Below, piece by piece: positions 25,146 to 33,192 of a stretch of 38,606 bases of DNA. The DNA comes from Oscillospiraceae bacterium (GTDB lineage Bacteria; Bacillota; Clostridia; Oscillospirales; Ruminococcaceae). Every line of letters begins with the position of its first letter. Position 1 is the stretch's first letter. Under the pieces are notes generated by a model. That model made no database searches, had not been told where the DNA came from, and was given only the letters and a program-made list of their open reading frames with translations. Where the stretch lies: contig WRHO01000017.1 in assembly GCA_009783205.1 (NCBI GenBank), positions 1 to 38,606 of the forward strand. Direction: 5' to 3'. A program made the position numbers and the translations under genes.

Positions 25146-27245
25146 ATGGATTTAATGCTTTTCACGCCGCTTGGGGCTTTGTTGGCACTTAGCTTTGTTG
25201 TGTTCAACATTGTGAAGGTACTTAAATACCCCGAGGGCAATCCGGAGGTACAATCAATCTCTGCGAAAATACGCAAGGGTGCGAATGCGTTCCTTAAACG
25301 ACAGTATACCGTTGTTTCAATCTTTTTTGCCGTTATGTTGGTTGTTTTATGTGTTATGGCGGCACTCGACTTTTTAACGTGGTTTGTTCCGTTCGCATTT
25401 ATCACGGGCGGGTTCTTCTCGGGATTATCGGGGTTCATCGGAATGAAGCTCGCCACCGCCGCAAACGGGCGTACCGCTACGGCGGCGAAGGATAGCCTCA
25501 ACAAAGGCTTGCGGGTTGCTTTTTCGGCGGGTTCGGTCATGGGGTTCACCGTTGTCGGGTTAGGCTTGCTTGACCTTTCTATTTGGTACTATCTTTTACA
25601 TTATGTCTTTAAATTGGGGATAGCCGACGTCACCGCCGCAATGCTGACGTTCGGAATGGGCGCGTCAACAATGGCGTTATTCGCCCGCGTCGGCGGCGGA
25701 ATCTTCACAAAAGCGGCGGACGTAGGCGCGGATTTAGTGGGCAAGGTTGAAGCGGGAATACCCGAGGACGACCCGCGCAACCCCGCCGTTATTGCCGACA
25801 ATGTAGGCGATAACGTGGGCGACGTCGCCGGAATGGGCGCGGATTTGTATGAATCGTATGTAGGCTCAATCGTTGCGTCCTGCGCTTTGGGCGTTGCCGC
25901 CTTCCCACAGTTTAACGACACACCGGGAAGTCCCGCCGTGACTATACCTATGGCAATGGCGGGGATAGGCGTTATCGTTACAATTATTGGCTCCTTCCTT
26001 ATTCGCACAAAAGAAAATGCCGACCAAAAGACCCTTTTGGCGGCTTTACGCCGCGGAACAAACTTTTCGGCGGTTGCAATTGGTATTCTTTCCTTCCCGC
26101 TTGTGTATTATATGCTCGGAAAAGATTATCTCGGTATATACGGCGCGATTCTTTCGGGATTATTTGCGGGGGTCGGGATTGCGCTAATAACCGAGTATTA
26201 TACCTCGGATACCTATAAACCGACAAAAGAACTCGCCGATTCTACAAAAACGGGTACGGCAACATTGATTATAGGCGGTTTATCGTTGGGCATGGTTTCA
26301 ACCGCCATACCGCTGATTATCGTATGCGCGTCTATATTGTTCTCCTATTTTATTGCCGGCGGTGCGGATAATCCCGCTATGGGGTTGTACGGTATCGGTA
26401 TATCTGCCGTCGGTATGTTATCCACCCTGGGACTTACCCTCGCCAACGACTCATACGGCCCCGTCGCGGACAATGCGGGCGGTATTGCAGAAATGGCGGG
26501 ACTCGAGCCGCAAATACGCAAGCGTACCGACGCGCTCGACTCTCTCGGAAACACCACCGCCGCGGTCGGTAAGGGCTTCTGCATAGGCGCGGGGGCATTG
26601 ACGGCGTTGGCGTTAATTGCTTCTTATATTGACCGAATCAATATAATAGACCCCGAATATATCCTCGATTTAAACATAAACAACCCGTTAGTTCTTGTGG
26701 GGTTGCTTTTGGGCGGTATGCTCCCGTTCCTTTTTACCGCAATGCTTATGAAATCGGTTGGGCAAGCGGCACAAGCGATTGTCGTCGAGGTGCGGCGACA
26801 ATTTAAGGAGATAAAAGGGCTTTTGGAAGGCAAGGAGGGCGTCGAAGCCGATTACGCAAAATGCGTGGATTTATGTACGCGCTCGGCTTTGCATAAAATG
26901 GTACTTCCTACCGTTTTAGCGGTTGCCGCCCCTATTGCGACCGGTCTTCTCTTAGGGCCGAGCGGCGTTGTCGGCTTGTTAATCGGGTGTACGGTGTCGG
27001 GGTTCATGATAGCCGTTTGGACGGCAAACTCCGGCGGCGCGTGGGACAACGCTAAAAAGTATATTGAGGCGGGCAATCACGGCGGGAAAGGCTCCGACGC
27101 GCATAAAGCCGCCGTTGTCGGGGATACCGTCGGCGACCCGCTCAAGGACACCTGCGGCCCTTCAATTGATATTCTTCTCAAATTAAGCTCAATGGTATCT
27201 ATTGTTTTCGCCGCGCTTATATTAAGCTTTTCCGTATTCGGATAA
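25146..27245 (+). CDS. hppA: Membrane-bound ion-pumping pyrophosphatase, K+-dependent type
   Basis: This protein couples PPi hydrolysis to H+ or Na+ export. It is a ~699-residue polytopic membrane protein with about 16 hydrophobic helices. The substrate-site motifs DVGADLVGKVE, EDDPRNPAVIADNVGDNVGD and later DNAGGIAEMA and VGDTVGDPLKDT are all present. GNTTAAVGKG has Ala at the position where K+-independent enzymes carry Lys, so the enzyme is predicted to need K+; whether it pumps H+ or Na+ cannot be decided by eye. ATG 25146 is 9 nt after AGGAGG. It is a single-gene transcript between a consensus promoter and a strong terminator. Confidence 0.96.
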   Translation: MDLMLFTPLGALLALSFVVFNIVKVLKYPEGNPEVQSISAKIRKGANAFLKRQYTVVSIFFAVMLVVLCVMAALDFLTWFVPFAFITGGFFSGLSGFIGMKLATAANGRTATAAKDSLNKGLRVAFSAGSVMGFTVVGLGLLDLSIWYYLLHYVFKLGIADVTAAMLTFGMGASTMALFARVGGGIFTKAADVGADLVGKVEAGIPEDDPRNPAVIADNVGDNVGDVAGMGADLYESYVGSIVASCALGVAAFPQFNDTPGSPAVTIPMAMAGIGVIVTIIGSFLIRTKENADQKTLLAALRRGTNFSAVAIGILSFPLVYYMLGKDYLGIYGAILSGLFAGVGIALITEYYTSDTYKPTKELADSTKTGTATLIIGGLSLGMVSTAIPLIIVCASILFSYFIAGGADNPAMGLYGIGISAVGMLSTLGLTLANDSYGPVADNAGGIAEMAGLEPQIRKRTDALDSLGNTTAAVGKGFCIGAGALTALALIASYIDRINIIDPEYILDLNINNPLVLVGLLLGGMLPFLFTAMLMKSVGQAAQAIVVEVRRQFKEIKGLLEGKEGVEADYAKCVDLCTRSALHKMVLPTVLAVAAPIATGLLLGPSGVVGLLIGCTVSGFMIAVWTANSGGAWDNAKKYIEAGNHGGKGSDAHKAAVVGDTVGDPLKDTCGPSIDILLKLSSMVSIVFAALILSFSVFG

Positions 27246-27267
27246 CATACTCGATTGATTAAACAAA

Positions 27268-27303
27268 AATCCACCGGCTCTGTACCGGTGGATTCTTTTT
27301 TTA
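27268..27303. terminator. Bidirectional intrinsic terminator between hppA and the SpoIIQ-like gene
   Basis: AATCCACCGG (27268-27277) and CCGGTGGATT (27285-27294) form a 10-bp stem with a 7-nt loop. A T-tract follows on the plus strand (27296-27302) and another, ATTTTTG, on the minus strand, so it can serve both convergent genes. Confidence 0.88.
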
Positions 27304-27316
27304 TCAACACAACTTC

Positions 27317-28075
27317 TTAATCATTAATATAAGCAATCGGGTCAATCCATTCGTCGTTCTTCCTTATCGCGAGGTGTAACGAAGGCGGGTCGGCAATTTC
27401 CGCTTCGGCTGTGTTTCCGATTAACCCTATGACGTCGCCCGCTTCAACCTGTGTCCCCTCGGCAACCGTTACGTCTTTATCCAAGCCCATATAACTGCTT
27501 ATAACGCCGTTACCGTGGTCAATTGTTACGCATATACCCCACATGACGTTGGTGTAAACCTCGCTAATTGTGCCGCGTTGTATTGCGCGCACCTCTGTGC
27601 CGAGATTAGCGGCAATATCTACCGCGTCATGCGTTCGCCATACCCCTAATGTGTTCGATTTAACCAACTCGCCGTTGCTGAACGGGGTGATAACCTCACC
27701 TTCAACCGGCATAACCTTTGGCGATTCCGGTCTTATAAAATTATTCGCCTCCTCAGATGGTTCTAAATCATAAGGAATGAGCGGGCCGAGCGCGGATTCT
27801 GTTTGAATTTCTTCTTCTTTTTCTGCTCCTCGGTGAGAATTTGCGTCCTCTGCGTCATTGTCCTGCGAAGCGCGCGGTACCCCCCTCTGCGGATTTTCCA
27901 CCGCCGCCGCTTCTTGTTCCCAATCGGGGTCGTCCGGTTCGCTTAATTTTGCGAGCGTCGAGTTGTAAGCCACATACGCCGAAATCCCCACCGCACCTAT
28001 GCTTAATACTAACGCAGTAGCGAACCCTTTTCCTTTAATAAATTTCCTAAAACCCGAAAACCTTACTTTTTTCAT
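27317..28075 (-). CDS. SpoIIQ-like membrane LytM/M23 domain protein
   Basis: A single transmembrane helix at about 19-37 is followed by an acidic linker (~45-120) and a LytM/M23 domain (~125-250). The Zn2+ ligands H149 and D153 (HDAVD) are present, and SLHLAIRK supplies H234. However, the first His of the usual HxH is replaced by Ser232, so the endopeptidase site looks incomplete. A membrane-anchored degenerate LytM protein of this size fits SpoIIQ, which forms the forespore channel with SpoIIIAH; no spoIIIA genes are in view, so this is an inference. ATG 28075 is chosen over ATG 28084, which lies 1 nt from AAAGG. Confidence 0.75.
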   Translation of the reverse strand: MKKVRFSGFRKFIKGKGFATALVLSIGAVGISAYVAYNSTLAKLSEPDDPDWEQEAAAVENPQRGVPRASQDNDAEDANSHRGAEKEEEIQTESALGPLIPYDLEPSEEANNFIRPESPKVMPVEGEVITPFSNGELVKSNTLGVWRTHDAVDIAANLGTEVRAIQRGTISEVYTNVMWGICVTIDHGNGVISSYMGLDKDVTVAEGTQVEAGDVIGLIGNTAEAEIADPPSLHLAIRKNDEWIDPIAYIND

Positions 28076-28079
28076 AGCT

Positions 28080-28094
28080 ACCATGCCTTTCCGA
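28080..28094 (-). promoter_or_regulatory. Conserved translation-start motif TCGGAAAGGCATGGT (SpoIIQ-like gene)
   Basis: AAAGG lies 10 nt before ATG 28075. This copy is identical to that before the zinc-ribbon gene over all 15 bases, and the ATG inside it is in frame. Confidence 0.7.
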
Positions 28095-28210
28095 GCCTCA
28101 AAAAGCTCAATGTACTTTTTATTTTTGCCGCTTGTACAAGAAGAGTATTAACCGTTTTTCAAGGAATATACAGGATAATATACATAAATTTGTTAATTTT
28201 TTTAGGACGC

Positions 28211-28239
28211 TTGCATTTAAATTTGTTTTGTGTTATAAT
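28211..28239 (+). promoter_or_regulatory. Extended -10 promoter of the CheC operon
   Basis: TTGCAT (28211-28216), 17-nt spacer and TATAAT (28234-28239) with TGT just before it. The predicted leader to ATG 28294 is about 48 nt. Confidence 0.78.
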
Positions 28240-28293
28240 GTGTTGTATACTTAGTTAAGTCAGAACAATTTATTAGTATGAGGATTATTTAAT

Positions 28294-28923
28294 ATGCCCG
28301 AAAACAACAATATTATGGCTTTTCTTGAGCGCAACCCCGACCTTTTTAAGGAAATGGGAAATATCGGTATGGGACACGCTTGTACCGCGGTTTCGTCGCT
28401 TCTCGGCATAAAGGTCAATCGCTCTATACCGACCGTCTGGAATCTTTCAAAGGAAGAGGCGGCGGGTTACTTTGAGCTTTTCCGCGGGGGCGCAATCGGT
28501 GTTAAGCTTACGCTTCATGAAGATATTGCCGGCTCGATAATACATATCGTCAGCCTTCCGTTTGCGGCTAACCTTGTTGAAAGGTTCTTTCAGAAACAGG
28601 TTAGCTCTATTGACGAGATAGACGATGTGTCCATGTCGGTGGTTCAGGAGATGACAAATATTACCACGGGGTCTTTTGTAAACTCGATTTCTTCAATGAC
28701 CGGTCTTTTTATCGACATTTCTACGCCGAATTTTTGTACGGATTTAACAAAAGAGGCGTTACACGATGTCCCCGAAAGAATGATTGTTGTTGAGAATCGC
28801 TTTTTAATCAACATGGGGAGTATAAGCAGCGAATTAATATTCATGCCTACCCGCGACTCGCTCGGCTTAATCGCCGAAAAGTTATGTCAAAGATACGGTA
28901 TCGAAATACCGCTTAACTCTTGA
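28294..28923 (+). CDS. CheC-family protein phosphatase
   Basis: CheC proteins dephosphorylate CheY-P and bind CheD. Both pseudo-repeats carry the active-site pattern E-x2-N with a downstream Pro: E20-M-G-N23 with P46, and E119-M-T-N122 with P145. The 209 residues match CheC rather than the single-site CheX. No other chemotaxis gene lies in the window, and it is followed by a CvpA-family gene after 31 nt, so it may act on a response regulator outside classical chemotaxis. Confidence 0.9.
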   Translation: MPENNNIMAFLERNPDLFKEMGNIGMGHACTAVSSLLGIKVNRSIPTVWNLSKEEAAGYFELFRGGAIGVKLTLHEDIAGSIIHIVSLPFAANLVERFFQKQVSSIDEIDDVSMSVVQEMTNITTGSFVNSISSMTGLFIDISTPNFCTDLTKEALHDVPERMIVVENRFLINMGSISSELIFMPTRDSLGLIAEKLCQRYGIEIPLNS

Positions 28924-28954
28924 CGTTGAACATGACGGAGGTTAATTATAATAT

Positions 28955-30004
28955 ATGGGGACGCAATTCTTTTGGTTTTACGATATACTTTTAGCGGCAA
29001 TACTTACCGGAATAATCTACAGATGTGCGCGACAGGGGTTTGCGGCGAGGATTTGGGCATTCGTCGGCGTAGCCTTGGCGTTCATAATCGCGCTTAGCGT
29101 GAGCGCGCCCATTGCCGTTTTATTGTACGATAATTGGATTAGTCCGGGGGTAATTGATAAAATCAATTATACAGAGAGTTTAGAGGTGTCCGAACATTTG
29201 TCGTCAAATTCGGCTAAGGCGACCTTTGATACATTACGAAACGCAGATATGTCAAAAGCTTTATTTTCGGGCAAAACGCTCGCTCAAATTGAAACAGAGG
29301 TCGTTATTGACGAATTTGGAAAGGCGTTCTTGGACTTATACGATTATGATATTGATTTAAGCAAAACGGGTATTGCCGAGGGGGATTTAAGCTTTTTCGC
29401 GCTCGATTCAAAATTTGCTCTTTCTAAGGTTAATCTCGGAAAGCTCGATATAAGCGCGGCGGATTATGCTAAATATGATTTGGGCGATATTATACTTTCA
29501 CAGATTATATCGCACAGAATTGCAGAAAGGGCGAAAGCCAACCATGAGGAGCTAAATCAAATTTTAACGGATACAATGCCCGGGTTTACACACGCCGCGC
29601 GGGGCGGCTCGGATATGATTGCGCTTTTAATGCTTAATGTCATTAATTTTCAGGCGGAAAGCCTCGAAACAATTGTGAACGACAACTTAGTGCGACCGAC
29701 AATGTTGGTTCCGCTAAAAGCGTTAATTTTCGCTATTGTATTTGCATTAGTCAACATTTTGGCGACGGCCGTATCAAGAGCCGCGCGGTTGGTAAACGCC
29801 GTCCCGTTAGTGGGGCGAGTAAATCACATTCTCGGCGGATTTTTGGGTGTTATAGAAGCGGGGATAGTGATTCTCTTAGTTTGTATAGGTATAAGGATAG
29901 TTATATCCTTAACCGGCGATAACATTATTTTGCTTAACAGCATGACAATCGACAATACGCTTGTATTCAAACACATATATAATATAAGCTTTATAGCGGG
30001 TTAA
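28955..30004 (+). CDS. CvpA-family membrane protein
   Basis: Two N-terminal hydrophobic helices (FFWFYDILLAAILTGIIYRC, IWAFVGVALAFIIALSV) have the CvpA pattern, with GFAARIW between them. A largely soluble insert (~55-235) follows, then two more helices (ALIFAIVFALVNILATAV and GVIEAGIVILLVCIGIRIVI). At 349 residues it is about twice the length of simple CvpA proteins because of the insert. CvpA-type proteins have been linked to colicin V export and envelope functions, but the biochemical role is unclear. It follows CheC and is followed after 36 nt by a Clp ATPase gene. Confidence 0.8.
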   Translation: MGTQFFWFYDILLAAILTGIIYRCARQGFAARIWAFVGVALAFIIALSVSAPIAVLLYDNWISPGVIDKINYTESLEVSEHLSSNSAKATFDTLRNADMSKALFSGKTLAQIETEVVIDEFGKAFLDLYDYDIDLSKTGIAEGDLSFFALDSKFALSKVNLGKLDISAADYAKYDLGDIILSQIISHRIAERAKANHEELNQILTDTMPGFTHAARGGSDMIALLMLNVINFQAESLETIVNDNLVRPTMLVPLKALIFAIVFALVNILATAVSRAARLVNAVPLVGRVNHILGGFLGVIEAGIVILLVCIGIRIVISLTGDNIILLNSMTIDNTLVFKHIYNISFIAG

Positions 30005-30040
30005 ATCAGATGAAACCGGAGTAAAGGAATTCAATTTAAT

Positions 30041-32395
30041 ATGAAATGTAACAGATGCAAAAAAAGAATGGCTGTCGTTTTTATAACGACGATGCAGGGT
30101 AACGAAAAGCATAACGAAGGGTTATGTCTTCTCTGTGCCAAAGAACTCGGCGTTCCGCAGGTTGGCGAGTATATGAAACAAATGGGTATTTCCGAGGACG
30201 ATATTGAAGAGAGCTACAAAGCGATTTTCGGCGATGACGATATGCTCGGGTTTGATGACGACGATGACTATGACGGCGAGGACGACGATGATAATGTAGA
30301 CGGGTTCAAGCCGGGGGGCGCGGGAACAATGCCTAAGTTTCTGCAAAACCTTTTTAATGATTTTAAGGAAGCACCCGAGTCGTCTTCAAATAAAACGACA
30401 GACTCTGCGTTGCCTTTATTCAACTCTGTCTCGGGGAGGGAAAAAGCCCCAAAAGAAAACAAAAAAACAAAAAAAGCGGGGAAAGAAGACAAAAAACGAA
30501 AGTTTCTCGATACCTTCTGCACGAATATAACCACAAAGGCAAAAAAAGGCGAGCTCGACCGTATTATCGGAAGGGAGAAGGAAATAGACCGCGTTATACA
30601 AATCCTTTCGCGCAGAACGAAAAACAACCCCTGTTTAATTGGGGAGCCGGGTGTCGGTAAAACGGCAATTGCCGAAGGTATCGCACAAAGACTTGTGTCG
30701 GGCGACGTCCCGTTTCGCCTTCAAAGGAAAGAGGTGTACCTCCTCGATTTGACCGTCCTTATCGCGGGGACACAGTTTCGCGGACAGTTTGAGAGTCGGG
30801 TTAAATCGCTCGTTGAGGAAATACGCAACGACGGGAATATAATTATTTTTATTGACGAGGTTCATAATCTTGTCGGAACCGGCGATTCGGAGGGGACTAT
30901 GAACGCCGCAAATATGTTTAAGCCGGCTTTGTCGCGGGGCGAAATGCAGGTAATCGGCGCGACCACCTTTGGCGAATACCGCAAGTATATCGAAAAGGAC
31001 GGCGCGTTAGAAAGACGGTTTCAGCCGGTGACAATCGTAGAGCCTACGCTCGAAGAAACAATTGAGCTTTTAAAAGGAATTAAAAGCTATTATGAGGAGC
31101 ATCATAAAATTAAGGTTACGGAGCCTATGCTGCGTTCGTGCGCGGTTTTGTCCGAGCGTTATATTAATGACCGCTTTCTCCCCGATAAAGCAATTGACCT
31201 TCTTGATGAAGCTGCCGCCTGTGCGAGTATCAGAAATAACGATTTGAATTTATACGAAAAGCTTAAATCAGAAAACCTCGGTCTCGATAAACAAGAGAAG
31301 GACATTATGGCGACGGACGATATTAACTATGAAAAAATCGCCGAAATTAAAACAATAATCGCGAGAAATAAAGAGAAGCTTTCCGAACTCGAGCCGATTG
31401 TATCAAAGCTCGAAATAACCGAAAACGATATATCCACGGTTATTGAGCTTTGGACGGGTATTCCCGCCGCAAAAATTCTCGAAACCGAATTTAAGAAAAT
31501 TGCTCATTTAGAAGAAACGCTTAAGGAAAAGGTAATCGGACAGGACGAGGCTTGTAACTTAGTCGCGGCGGCAATCCGTCGCGGAAGGGTTCGTCTTTCT
31601 ATGCGGAAAAGACCGTCGTCGTTTATATTTGTTGGGCCTACCGGCGTCGGTAAAACCGAGCTCGTCAAGGTTTTGGCGGGAGAGCTTTTTGACTCGGTTG
31701 ACCCTTTGATTCGTCTCGATATGTCCGAGTTTATGGAGAAACACTCTGTTTCGAGGATAATCGGCTCACCCCCGGGATATGTGGGATATGACGAGGCGGG
31801 GCAACTGACCGAAAAGGTTCGCCGAAGACCCTATTCGGTTGTATTATTCGATGAAATCGAAAAGGCGCACCCCGATGTTATGAATATACTTTTACAAATT
31901 TTAGACGAGGGGAAGGTCAACGACGCACACGGGCGAACCGTTTCGTTTGAAAACACGGTTATCGCCATGACGAGTAACGCCGGCTCTACCGACAAATCCA
32001 CCGGCTTAGGCTTTGCTAAAACTGACCAAGATATATCCACCGAAAAAGCAATGAAGGCACTTAAAGAGTTTTTGCGCCCCGAGTTTCTAAGCCGCGTTGA
32101 CGAGGTGGTTATATTTAAACCGCTCAAGGAAGACGATTATGCAAGAATAGTTAAGCTTATGGTTGACGAAATGCGCGAGCCGCTTAAAGAAAAGAATATT
32201 GATTTAAGGGTATCGGAAAATGTATATACGTATACGGCGAAAAAAGCGTTCGGTGGAAAGTATGGCGGGCGCGATATAAGGCGGGTTATCCGCGACGAAA
32301 TCGAAAACGCCGTAGCGTTATTGGTTGTCGAAAAGGGCGAGGAAATTGATGCCGTTAATATTAGTGTAAAGGGTGATAAAATCCATGTCAAATAG
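30041..32395 (+). CDS. ClpE-like Clp ATPase with N-terminal zinc finger
   Basis: This is a Hsp100 unfoldase with two AAA+ modules that should deliver substrates to ClpP. The N terminus is a Cys4 zinc finger (C3, C6, C29, C32) in place of the Clp-N repeat domain, as in ClpE. A very acidic stretch (~66-90, [15 protein letters not shown]) and a Lys-rich linker follow. Walker A motifs are GEPGVGKT (~201-208) and GPTGVGKT (~532-539). A coiled-coil middle region (~405-455) lies between the modules. GLGF after STDKST matches the LGF-type ClpP-binding loop. There is no ctsR or mcsAB nearby. ATG 30041 follows AAAGGA at a long spacing of 13 nt. Confidence 0.88.
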   Translation: MKCNRCKKRMAVVFITTMQGNEKHNEGLCLLCAKELGVPQVGEYMKQMGISEDDIEESYKAIFGDDDMLGFDDDDDYDGEDDDDNVDGFKPGGAGTMPKFLQNLFNDFKEAPESSSNKTTDSALPLFNSVSGREKAPKENKKTKKAGKEDKKRKFLDTFCTNITTKAKKGELDRIIGREKEIDRVIQILSRRTKNNPCLIGEPGVGKTAIAEGIAQRLVSGDVPFRLQRKEVYLLDLTVLIAGTQFRGQFESRVKSLVEEIRNDGNIIIFIDEVHNLVGTGDSEGTMNAANMFKPALSRGEMQVIGATTFGEYRKYIEKDGALERRFQPVTIVEPTLEETIELLKGIKSYYEEHHKIKVTEPMLRSCAVLSERYINDRFLPDKAIDLLDEAAACASIRNNDLNLYEKLKSENLGLDKQEKDIMATDDINYEKIAEIKTIIARNKEKLSELEPIVSKLEITENDISTVIELWTGIPAAKILETEFKKIAHLEETLKEKVIGQDEACNLVAAAIRRGRVRLSMRKRPSSFIFVGPTGVGKTELVKVLAGELFDSVDPLIRLDMSEFMEKHSVSRIIGSPPGYVGYDEAGQLTEKVRRRPYSVVLFDEIEKAHPDVMNILLQILDEGKVNDAHGRTVSFENTVIAMTSNAGSTDKSTGLGFAKTDQDISTEKAMKALKEFLRPEFLSRVDEVVIFKPLKEDDYARIVKLMVDEMREPLKEKNIDLRVSENVYTYTAKKAFGGKYGGRDIRRVIRDEIENAVALLVVEKGEEIDAVNISVKGDKIHVK

Positions 32396-33098
32396 TGAAC
32401 AAAAAAGAAAAACGGCGGTAATAACCGGCGGAACGGGAACAATCGGACAAGCACTCGTTGAAATCATTTCGAAGCGTTACGACGTTGTATTCACCTATCT
32501 CTCAAATAAAAATAAAGCGTCGGAGCTTGAACACTTGTATTCGGCGAAGTCGTATCGTTGTGATATAACAGATATTAATGTGGCGAAGCGAATCGCCATG
32601 AAACACGATTGTGACTTGCTGATTAACAATGCCGGGATTTCCCAAATTAAGCTTTTCACCGATATAACCGAGCTCGATTGGTACAAAATGATGGACGTTC
32701 ACTTGACCGGCTCGTTTTATTTTACACAGGCGTTTGTCCCGCAAATGGTCAACAGGAAAAGCGGCTGTGTAATCAACATATCCTCGGTATGGGGGTTGGT
32801 AGGCGCGTCGTGCGAGGTACATTATTCAACCGCTAAGGCGGGTTTAATCGGGTTTACAAAGGCGTTGGCGCAGGAACTCGGTCCATCGGGAGTCAGGGTC
32901 AACTGTATCGCGCCGGGTGTAATCACCGGTAGCATGAATAAAGGCTTATCCGAAGATGTGTTACACGAATTGCGCGAGGACACCCCTCTGCGACGTTTGG
33001 GTACGGCAAAAGAGGTAGCCGTTGCCGCGCTTTACTTAGCGGGTGCGGAGTTTGTAACCGGACAGGTGTTGAGCGTTGACGGCGGGTTCGGATTGTGA
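32385..33098 (+). CDS. Short-chain dehydrogenase/reductase (FabG-like)
   Basis: This is a classical SDR with the NAD(P)-binding GGTGTIG at about 15-21, NNAG near 85-88, the catalytic Ser in INISSVWG, and Y147xxxK151 (YSTAKAG). The C terminus GQVLSVDGGFGL is FabG-like. The 237-residue length fits 3-oxoacyl-ACP reductases and also YmfI, the reductase that modifies elongation factor P; the sequence alone does not choose. ATG 32385 overlaps the end of the Clp ATPase gene by 11 nt, so the two are translated together. The gene ends directly before a heptamer repeat. Confidence 0.88.
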   Translation: MSNSEQKRKTAVITGGTGTIGQALVEIISKRYDVVFTYLSNKNKASELEHLYSAKSYRCDITDINVAKRIAMKHDCDLLINNAGISQIKLFTDITELDWYKMMDVHLTGSFYFTQAFVPQMVNRKSGCVINISSVWGLVGASCEVHYSTAKAGLIGFTKALAQELGPSGVRVNCIAPGVITGSMNKGLSEDVLHELREDTPLRRLGTAKEVAVAALYLAGAEFVTGQVLSVDGGFGL

Positions 33099-33100
33099 TG

Positions 33101-33154
33101 GCAGTTGACGTCAATTGACAGTTGACGGCAGTTGACAATTGACAGTTGACAGTT
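33101..33154 (+). repeat. RTTGACA heptamer tandem repeat in the GH94 gene leader
   Basis: Six TTGAC units occur within 54 nt, the last three in tight 7-nt register. The repeat begins two bases after the SDR stop codon. TTGACA is the -35 consensus; one unit (33132-33137) lies 18 nt before TATTAA (33156-33161), so the repeat could double as a promoter. The same repeat family occurs at 20044-20067. Confidence 0.75.
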
Positions 33155-33192
33155 TTATTAAGAATTACAGGTTACAGGAGGAATAGCAGAGC

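Noticed and set aside
28095-28200. SigF/SigG-type promoter before the SpoIIQ-like gene (TGTATA and GGTTAATACT on the minus strand)
   Set aside because: The spacing (13 nt) and the -10 bases do not fit the consensus well enough.
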